This document shows, in pieces, positions 55,800 through 61,794 of a DNA stretch of 61,794 bases. Made by a program: the position numbers and the translations under genes. This DNA comes from an uncultured SAR86 cluster bacterium. Its GTDB lineage: Bacteria > Pseudomonadota > Gammaproteobacteria > Magnimaribacterales > D2472. Under the pieces are notes generated by a model, which did not search any database, was not told where the DNA came from, and saw only the letters and a program-made list of their open reading frames with translations. The stretch covers positions 1 to 61,794 of the forward strand of contig CACEHH010000006.1 in NCBI GenBank assembly GCA_902559345.1, written 5' to 3'. The stretch's first letter is position 1; each line of letters starts with the position of its first letter.

Positions 55800-57530
55800 A
55801 TGAAATTTCTTAGTTTATTAATTTTTATCTCATTTAGCACTTTTGCTCAACAAAGCTATATCGATTATGTTTCTCCTTATCATCCTGTTGTTGGGAAATC
55901 AGGTATGGTCGTATCTCAAAATAATCTTTCTTCAGATATAGGGATTGAAATATTAAATAAAGGAGGAAATGCAGTTGATGCTGCAGTAGCCGTTGGCTTT
56001 TCTTTAGCTATTACATTGCCTAGAGCTGGAAATCTTGGAGGTGGGGGATTCATGCTTGTTTACCTAAAAGAAAGAGATGAAATTTTCTACATTGATTATA
56101 GAAGTAAGTCTCCTTTGAATGCATCGATTGATAATATTTTTGATTTAAATGGAAAAACTATTAAGCCAAAAGATTTTACAAACGATATGTTTAATAAAAC
56201 AAGATATGGATATAAAGCACCAGCGATTCCTGGAACTGTAGCTGGTTTATTAGAGGCTCATGAAAATTTTGGTAAATTGCCTTTAGAAGAAGTCCTGGCT
56301 CCAGCAATAAGACAAGCAAGAGAGGGCATAACAGTTTCTTATGATCTTGAAAAAGCAATCGATGATACTCATCAATTAAAAAAAGACCCTGAATCATTAA
56401 AAATTTATTTTAAAGATGGAGTAGCTATCAAAGAAAATTCACTATTTAAAAGACCTGATTTAGAGAATACATTCCAACTAATAGCTTCTAACGGTAAAGA
56501 GGGCTTTTACGAAGGTGATATCGCAAAAGAAATAGTTAAATCAATGAATGAAAATGGTGGATTGTTTACATTAGAGGATCTTAAAAATTATAAACCACAA
56601 ATTAGTGAACCAATTGTTGCCTCATATAGAGGAAATTTAGTTTTTACTGCTGGGCCTCCATCAGGAGGAGGTATAACTCTTTTAACAGCTTTAAACATTC
56701 TTAGCGCTTTTGATTTAAAAAAGTTTAATAGCGATTCTGCTATTACATACCACCTTACCTCTGAGGCCTTAAGAAGAGGCCATAATAATAGATCTCATTT
56801 TGTGGGTGATCCTGATTATTTTGATGTTCCTGTAACTCAACTATTATCTAAAGAAAGAACTATGGAGCTTGCAAAAAGTATTGATATTAAAAAAGCTACA
56901 AAATCTACGGTGGTTAAACCTTTAGAGTTAATTAATGAAAGTCGTGATACAACACATTTTTCGATTATTGATAAAGAAGGTAATGCTGTATCAAACACAT
57001 ATACGCTTGGTTATTCTTTTGGCTCAGGGGTAACGATTCCTAACACAGGTATATTAATGAATAACCAAATGAATAACTTTGCTTACAGATATGGAGATAA
57101 AAACATTAGAGGTCGTTCAGCAAGTACAGGTAATAGATTTGAACCTGGAAAGAGTCCAATGAGCACAATGGCTCCAACTATGGTTTTTAATGAGGAGGGT
57201 AATCTTATATTGATAACAGGTTCACCAGGTGGATCTTTAATACCTGCTGCAATACTAAGAGTTATCACAGGAGTAATTGATTTTGATTTAGATATAGGTC
57301 AAGCAACAATGCTACCTAGAGTTCATAAAGATTGGCCAACTACTGGTATTTTATATGAGACAACATTAAATTCTGATGTTGTTAGAATTATTAATAAAAC
57401 TATTGGTCATAAAATGACGCCAGAACACACAATGGGTAGTACGCAAAGTATTCATATTATTAATGGCACTAACTATGGTTTTGCTGATCTTAGAAGACCA
57501 AATGCATCAGTATCAATTCAATCTAATTAA
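55800..57530 (+). CDS. ggt: Gamma-glutamyltransferase
   Basis: A periplasmic Ntn-hydrolase that splits gamma-glutamyl bonds in glutathione and related compounds; 576 residues (E. coli 580). It has a signal peptide (1-16) and GNAVDAAVAVGFSLAITLP and GNLGGGGFMLVY. The autoprocessing/nucleophile Thr is T384 in SRDTTHFSIIDKEGNAVSNTYTL, with GKSPMSTMAPTMVFNEEG and ITGSPGGSLIP in the small subunit. It directly abuts the DASS carrier, so released glutamate or the remaining anion could be imported by that carrier. The 3' end overlaps the opposing M20 gene by 8 bp. Confidence 0.94.
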   Translation: MKFLSLLIFISFSTFAQQSYIDYVSPYHPVVGKSGMVVSQNNLSSDIGIEILNKGGNAVDAAVAVGFSLAITLPRAGNLGGGGFMLVYLKERDEIFYIDYRSKSPLNASIDNIFDLNGKTIKPKDFTNDMFNKTRYGYKAPAIPGTVAGLLEAHENFGKLPLEEVLAPAIRQAREGITVSYDLEKAIDDTHQLKKDPESLKIYFKDGVAIKENSLFKRPDLENTFQLIASNGKEGFYEGDIAKEIVKSMNENGGLFTLEDLKNYKPQISEPIVASYRGNLVFTAGPPSGGGITLLTALNILSAFDLKKFNSDSAITYHLTSEALRRGHNNRSHFVGDPDYFDVPVTQLLSKERTMELAKSIDIKKATKSTVVKPLELINESRDTTHFSIIDKEGNAVSNTYTLGYSFGSGVTIPNTGILMNNQMNNFAYRYGDKNIRGRSASTGNRFEPGKSPMSTMAPTMVFNEEGNLILITGSPGGSLIPAAILRVITGVIDFDLDIGQATMLPRVHKDWPTTGILYETTLNSDVVRIINKTIGHKMTPEHTMGSTQSIHIINGTNYGFADLRRPNASVSIQSN

Positions 57531-58968
57531 CTTTTCTATAGTCTAACGGAGGTTTTCTATCTCCCAGCAAAGGCTTGTATTCAAAATCCTCACCAACACG
57601 TGATTTGAGTTCATTTTTTGAATCTTCAATAATCGATGGATTGGAAAAGATATCTGTAGCGCTTTTTGCTAAAGTTTTTGCTGCTAGTTCTGCACCTTTA
57701 AGTCCAATTGAGGTTCCTCCTGATGCTACTGCTTGCCAGGAGTGAGATGCAGTTCCTGGGACCCATGTAGCTGTCCTTAATCCAGCTGTTGGAACATTCC
57801 AACTAACATCTCCAACATCGGTAGATCCGTAGCCATGAGAGGTTTTAAAAGGTCTTACGTTTTCTTGAGATCCAATCTTAATATCAGGCTCGATAAAGGT
57901 TGAGTATATTTCCGAGGCATATTCATTTTCTTTATCGTCATATTTTATACCACCAAGATTATTTAAATTATTATGAACAATTTTTTGCAATGTATCATTT
58001 GGTAGCAATGAAAAGTTTCCATGCATTACTTCATAACTCATTTGAGTATCAGTGCCTAAAGCAGCTCCATTAGCAGTATTTACAACTCTCATAAATAAAT
58101 CTTCAACTATAGACATTTCTGGATGCCTTACGTAGTAATAAACTTCTGCAATGTCAGGAACAACATTTGGAGCAAGACCTCCTTTGGTTATAACGTAATG
58201 TATTCTTGATTCTTGTGGTATATGTTCTCTCATCATATTTACCATATGATTCATAGCCTCAACTCCATCAAGGGCTGATCTTCCTTGTTCTGGAGATCCT
58301 GCAGCATGTGCTGATATACCTCTAAAAGTAAATTTAGCTGATTTATTTGAATTAGATGTTCTTGAGTTTGCACTATTAGAGTCATCAGGATGCCAATGCA
58401 ATACAACATCAACATCATTAAATAAACCTTCTCTCACCATGTAAACTTTACCAGAACCTCCTTCTTCAGCTGGAGTTCCATAAAATCTTATAGTCCCAGG
58501 TACATTATTCTCAACAAGCCATTCTTTAATAGCTACAGCTGCCCAGGCTGAAGCAGCTCCAAATAGATGGTGACCGCAAGCATGTCCTGCACCTGTTTCA
58601 TTATTTTTAATTTCTTTAAATGGAGAAGTTGTTTGTGCCAGTCCAGGCAAAGCATCAAACTCACCAAGAATTCCAATGATTGGACCGCCATTATTAAATT
58701 CAGCAATAAAAGCAGTTGGTATGCCGCCCAATCCTTTGTTAATAACAAAACCCTCATCCTGAAGTGATTTTGCTAGTAAATTAGAACTTTGATCTTCTTG
58801 ATAACCTAATTCAGCATATTCCCATATTTCTAATGCAACATTTTCAAACTTTACCTTATGGTTTTCTATACTATTTAAAATATCATCACTAAAAATATTA
58901 TTAGTTAATAAAATTAAAACTAGTGCACTAATCGATTTTCTTTGAAATAAATTTTTCTTTTTACCCAT
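57523..58968 (-). CDS. Exported M20 amidohydrolase, AbgB-like
   Basis: A zinc peptidase/amidohydrolase of 481 residues. The metal-binding pattern is GEFDALPG (D104), GAGHACGHH (C131, H133), PAEEGGSGK (E168/E169) and VVLHWHPDD; HGYGSTDVGDVSWNVPTAG and PGTASHSWQAVASG near the C-terminus match p-aminobenzoyl-glutamate hydrolase subunit B (AbgB). Unlike cytoplasmic AbgB it begins with a signal-like segment (KSISALVLILLTNNIFSDD), implying periplasmic action. The ATG lies 49 bp inside the upstream thiolase-like gene. The substrate is probably an aminoacyl-glutamate or similar amide (inference). Confidence 0.84.
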   Translation of the reverse strand: MGKKKNLFQRKSISALVLILLTNNIFSDDILNSIENHKVKFENVALEIWEYAELGYQEDQSSNLLAKSLQDEGFVINKGLGGIPTAFIAEFNNGGPIIGILGEFDALPGLAQTTSPFKEIKNNETGAGHACGHHLFGAASAWAAVAIKEWLVENNVPGTIRFYGTPAEEGGSGKVYMVREGLFNDVDVVLHWHPDDSNSANSRTSNSNKSAKFTFRGISAHAAGSPEQGRSALDGVEAMNHMVNMMREHIPQESRIHYVITKGGLAPNVVPDIAEVYYYVRHPEMSIVEDLFMRVVNTANGAALGTDTQMSYEVMHGNFSLLPNDTLQKIVHNNLNNLGGIKYDDKENEYASEIYSTFIEPDIKIGSQENVRPFKTSHGYGSTDVGDVSWNVPTAGLRTATWVPGTASHSWQAVASGGTSIGLKGAELAAKTLAKSATDIFSNPSIIEDSKNELKSRVGEDFEYKPLLGDRKPPLDYRKVN

Positions 58969-60365
58969 TCTTCACTCTCCATAGATTTAATAATAGATTT
59001 ATCAGAAGAAGTAATCAATTTTCTTCCGCCATCTTCACAATCTATATATATTATTGCTTTAGGATTTTTATTATAAATTGTTGTATATCCAATTATCTTG
59101 CCATAACCTTCATTTATTGAGGAAATTTCAACTGGAACTTCATAACAACTGGCCTCATTAGTAAAATCTTTATGTAAAAATTCAATGATAGGGTTTTTTG
59201 CCCATAGCGCGAAGGACTGTTTGGTCATCATTCCAGACACACCAGTTACAATACCTATATTATTACTTTCTTCTCTAATTCTTGAAATCGTTTTAATTGT
59301 TGAGTGAATAACATAGCTATTTAATGGTCCCCCTGCGAATGACATACCGCCTGTTATTGTCATGTCTTTAGGTTTCTTCACATTAAGAAGCCTTGAAAAC
59401 ATCTGAACAGCAACTGGAAAACAACTATAGAGGTCAAAAATATTAGGTTTTATGTTATAAGAATCACATATTTGTAATATAAAATCTGATGCCATTTTCA
59501 TTCCATATGGCTCTATAAGGTTTGGTCTTTGAAGGGTTGCAACCATATGGTTGTTTTCACTTGAGGCAAGTGGATAGACTCTCTTTTCGGTTGGTATATT
59601 TAATTTATTAGCTATATCTTCTGAACAGATTATCAATGCGCATGATTGATTAACATTCCAACTACTACAATGTAATTTGTTATATGGAAATGCTTGTAAT
59701 GGATTTTCTTTACTTTGATTTAGGATTTGTTCAGCCTTTATAGGCTTGTCAATCCAAGATTCATTATTTTGAGAAGCTATTTTTGAAAACTCAGAATACA
59801 TTTCTGATATATTTTTATGATGAGTATCAAAATTGATATTTAATGAAGAGCGAAGGGCACTTTCTAAAACCCCATAATATCCAACAGCCATTAGCCCAAG
59901 AGCATTCTCTTCTATTTTTAGATGAAGGTCATCCTTTGCTTTTACATAATGATCAGGATTGTTAGTTAACTCTGTTTCAATATATTCTTTTTTTTCAATA
60001 TGACTTCTAATTAATTTATATCTAGCCTCTCCCCCAAGAATTAAGCCTGCACGTATCTCACCATTAAGAATTTTGTTACATGTTGAGTTAATTAAATTTT
60101 GTTGAAGAACACCTATCTTTGTAACACTTGTTTTGACATCTTTAATTTGATTATTTTCCGCAATCCATCTTGCTGGATCCCTATATCGCCAATATCCTTT
60201 AGGGACTTGTATCTCATCAATATAATTTTTAATTTCAGTTTTTGTTGAATCAGCTATTGCTTTTTTAAAGGCTTTATCCATAAGAATAAGCGCTTCGTCT
60301 AATTCGTCAAACCCACCTTTTTGTTGAATGGTTCCAATCCCAACTACAACCGGATTGTTTTTCAT
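58920..60365 (-). CDS. Thiolase-like acetyl-CoA acetyltransferase family protein
   Basis: 481 residues from the ATG at 60365; an in-frame Met at 60404 lies inside the methyltransferase gene. The thiolase fold is recognised by AGLILGGEA, the family-specific MTITGGMSFAGGPLNSYVIHS and FDLYSCFPVAVQMF. The usual N-terminal nucleophile context (N..C.SG) is not visible; that region reads GVLQQNLINSTCNKIL. It therefore belongs to the atypical SCP2/OB-tailed thiolase group, possibly acting in steroid or fatty-acid side-chain chemistry or non-catalytically. It ends with a short OB-like C-terminal domain and lies 4 nt after the methyltransferase. Confidence 0.75.
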   Translation of the reverse strand: MKNNPVVVGIGTIQQKGGFDELDEALILMDKAFKKAIADSTKTEIKNYIDEIQVPKGYWRYRDPARWIAENNQIKDVKTSVTKIGVLQQNLINSTCNKILNGEIRAGLILGGEARYKLIRSHIEKKEYIETELTNNPDHYVKAKDDLHLKIEENALGLMAVGYYGVLESALRSSLNINFDTHHKNISEMYSEFSKIASQNNESWIDKPIKAEQILNQSKENPLQAFPYNKLHCSSWNVNQSCALIICSEDIANKLNIPTEKRVYPLASSENNHMVATLQRPNLIEPYGMKMASDFILQICDSYNIKPNIFDLYSCFPVAVQMFSRLLNVKKPKDMTITGGMSFAGGPLNSYVIHSTIKTISRIREESNNIGIVTGVSGMMTKQSFALWAKNPIIEFLHKDFTNEASCYEVPVEISSINEGYGKIIGYTTIYNKNPKAIIYIDCEDGGRKLITSSDKSIIKSMESEEWVKRKIYFKENRLVH

Positions 60366-60369
60366 AGTC

Positions 60370-60993
60370 TTATATCGAAGCTGTACCCCAATAGTTGTAA
60401 CCAACTATCTTTGGAGTGCTTGGCAGATACATTTGTTCAAGATTATGAATTTTAAATCCTGAATCAGATAAAATATTAGGTATATCTCTATTTATGTTAC
60501 AACCACCAAATATCTTACTCCAAAGAGGATTAACTCTATTTTGCCATTTGGTTACTTTTAAGTCTGGTGCAATGCCATGTTCACAAAATTCTATAGTTGC
60601 ATCTGACTTCATCACTCTTTTAATTTCTTTAAGTGATTCTTTGAGCTCACTTATAGAACATAAAGTATATGTTATTAAGACAGTATCAATAGATTTAGAT
60701 TTTATTTTAATTTCTTCTGCGCCATTAATTAAGAAATCAATTTCTACGTCATAATGATTTGCATTTTTAAGCGCTAGATCACATAACTCTTCAGAAGGAT
60801 CAAGTCCATATATTTTATTAATGTTTGAAAGGTTGTAATAGGGAATATTTAAGCCTGAACCAATACCTATCTCTAAAACAGTTCCTGATGCATTAGGAAC
60901 AACTTTATTTCTTTGATAATTGATTGGTTTTGTTGAGCAACATGTATCTAATAATTTAGGTAGAACATATTTCTCATAAGCTTTTTTGATCAT
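60370..60993 (-). CDS. Class I SAM-dependent methyltransferase
   Basis: 207 residues. The SAM-binding motif I is [15 protein letters not shown], with acidic [12 protein letters not shown] after beta-2 and [27 protein letters not shown] as post-motif. The end [33 protein letters not shown] resembles the METTL7/UbiE-like group that methylates small thiols, quinones or lipids. The substrate is unknown. Its start overlaps the fabI stop by 4 bp (ATGA). Confidence 0.82.
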   Translation of the reverse strand: MIKKAYEKYVLPKLLDTCCSTKPINYQRNKVVPNASGTVLEIGIGSGLNIPYYNLSNINKIYGLDPSEELCDLALKNANHYDVEIDFLINGAEEIKIKSKSIDTVLITYTLCSISELKESLKEIKRVMKSDATIEFCEHGIAPDLKVTKWQNRVNPLWSKIFGGCNINRDIPNILSDSGFKIHNLEQMYLPSTPKIVGYNYWGTASI

Positions 60994-61778
60994 TCTTCTA
61001 AATAATCTAAGGGCATGGCAGCAATATTAAAACCTGCATCAACATATGTTATTTCTCCAGTAATTCCACTTGCATAATCGGAGCACAAGAATGCAGCAAC
61101 ATTACCAACTTCTTCTGCTGTAATAGTTCTTCCAAGAGGGGCTCTACTAGAATGTTGGCTTAACATTTTTCTAAAATTTTTAACTCCTGATGCAGCTAAA
61201 GTTTTAATTGGCCCAGCAGATATCGCATTAACCCTTATGTTATCTTTTCCCATTGAAGCGGCAAGAAATCTTGTATTAGCTTCTAAACTCGCTTTAGCAA
61301 GTCCCATTACATTGTAATTTGGAAGCGTTTGTGAAGATCCTAAATAAGTTAAAGTGAGAAGGGCAGAACCATCATTAAGCATCAATTTAGCTTCTTTCGC
61401 CATAGCAGTAAAACTATATGAGCTAATATCATGAGCTATTTTAAAACCTTCTCTATTAGTAACATCAACAAAATTACCCTCTAATTGATCTGCAGGAGCA
61501 TAACCTATTGAATGAACGAATCCATCAAACTTATCCCAGCTTTGCTTTAATACTTTAAAGGATGATTTGATTGATTCATCGCTTGCTACATCACATTCAA
61601 TTAGAATATTTGAACCAAATGAAGCAGCAATAGGCTCTAGATTTTTTAAAAGCCTTTCATTTTGGTAGGTAAATGCTAATTCCGCTCCTTCGCGATGCAT
61701 AGCAGCTGCTATTCCAGCTGCAATTGAATATTTATTTGCCAGTCCTGATATTAGAAATTTCTTATTTTTTAGTAGCAT
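60990..61778 (-). CDS. fabI: Enoyl-[acyl-carrier-protein] reductase FabI
   Basis: The NADH-dependent final reduction step of type II fatty-acid elongation; 262 residues (E. coli 262). It shows [32 protein letters not shown] (atypical SDR cofactor loop), [14 protein letters not shown], catalytic [24 protein letters not shown] (Tyr-x6-Lys) and [13 protein letters not shown]. It is the first gene of the fabI-methyltransferase-thiolase-M20 minus-strand unit, with only 16 bases of upstream sequence inside the window. Confidence 0.96.
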   Translation of the reverse strand: MLLKNKKFLISGLANKYSIAAGIAAAMHREGAELAFTYQNERLLKNLEPIAASFGSNILIECDVASDESIKSSFKVLKQSWDKFDGFVHSIGYAPADQLEGNFVDVTNREGFKIAHDISSYSFTAMAKEAKLMLNDGSALLTLTYLGSSQTLPNYNVMGLAKASLEANTRFLAASMGKDNIRVNAISAGPIKTLAASGVKNFRKMLSQHSSRAPLGRTITAEEVGNVAAFLCSDYASGITGEITYVDAGFNIAAMPLDYLEE

Positions 61779-61794
61779 TTTGTATAAATAGTTA

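Overview
This window is about 62 kb of very AT-rich, densely packed bacterial chromosome. Gene content and order point to a streamlined gammaproteobacterium. The cues are tig-clpP-clpX-lon-hupB-ppiD, purN-purM-DUF2066-CDP-alcohol transferase-hda, gloB/rnhA/dnaQ with mltD, and dnaX-recR. The strong AT bias, tiny spacers, one large TonB-dependent receptor and small gene sizes fit a marine SAR86-like lineage; that placement is inference, not proven. Both ends look like cut points: the left end lies in an acyl-CoA dehydrogenase and the right end falls just upstream of fabI. No IS element, prophage, CRISPR array, integrase, rRNA or plasmid function is visible. No gene-free stretch exceeds 300 bases; the longest, 11561-11755, is about 195 bases.

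Layout. 1-3.2 kb (+): acyl-CoA dehydrogenase, exonuclease I, exported alpha/beta hydrolase. 3.25-5.2 kb: tRNA-Val(GAC), pseudoazurin, an exported serine hydrolase. 5.2-11.6 kb (-): Hsp20, a DsbD/ScsB-type thiol reductase, a TP0381-type membrane protein, MscS, an SLC13/TrkA-C transporter and a 64-residue protein. 11.7-15.8 kb (+): two envelope proteins, recX, dnaX, recR, dcd. 15.8-18.2 kb (-): DUF3108, purN, purM, facing DUF2066, pgsA-like and hda (+). 20.4-25.9 kb: sppA, DUF2069, wrbA, a TlpA-like lipoprotein, an M23 peptidase, xseA. 25.9-30.8 kb (+): EamA exporter, tRNA-Val(TAC), tRNA-Asp, DUF4149, htpG, gpsA, DUF4389. 30.8-34.8 kb: folD, tRNA-Pro, tRNA-Arg, trhO, a GST, gdhA. 34.9-46.4 kb (+): tRNA-His, the tig-clpPX-lon-hup-ppiD block, then an oligopeptide-type ABC binding protein and two permeases without an ATPase. 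46.4-51.2 kb: mltD, gloB, rnhA, dnaQ, gltX. 51.3-57.5 kb (+): TonB-dependent receptor, DASS anion transporter, gamma-glutamyltransferase. 57.5-61.8 kb (-): fabI, methyltransferase, thiolase-like protein and an exported AbgB-like M20 hydrolase.

Most of the window is core housekeeping: replication and repair, proteostasis, nucleotide and C1 metabolism, and envelope upkeep. The best candidate for a less described system is the 51.3-59 kb region. There a TonB receptor, a DASS carrier, a periplasmic gamma-glutamyltransferase and an exported hydrolase closely resembling p-aminobenzoyl-glutamate hydrolase lie side by side. They could together scavenge gamma-glutamyl or folate-breakdown compounds (inference).

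Three architectural features also stand out. Protein genes begin 7-17 nt after a tRNA CCA at three places. Seven of nine convergent gene junctions overlap at their stop codons. A 10-A run in dnaX has stops within three codons in both other frames, as expected for a slippage site that makes a short gamma subunit.
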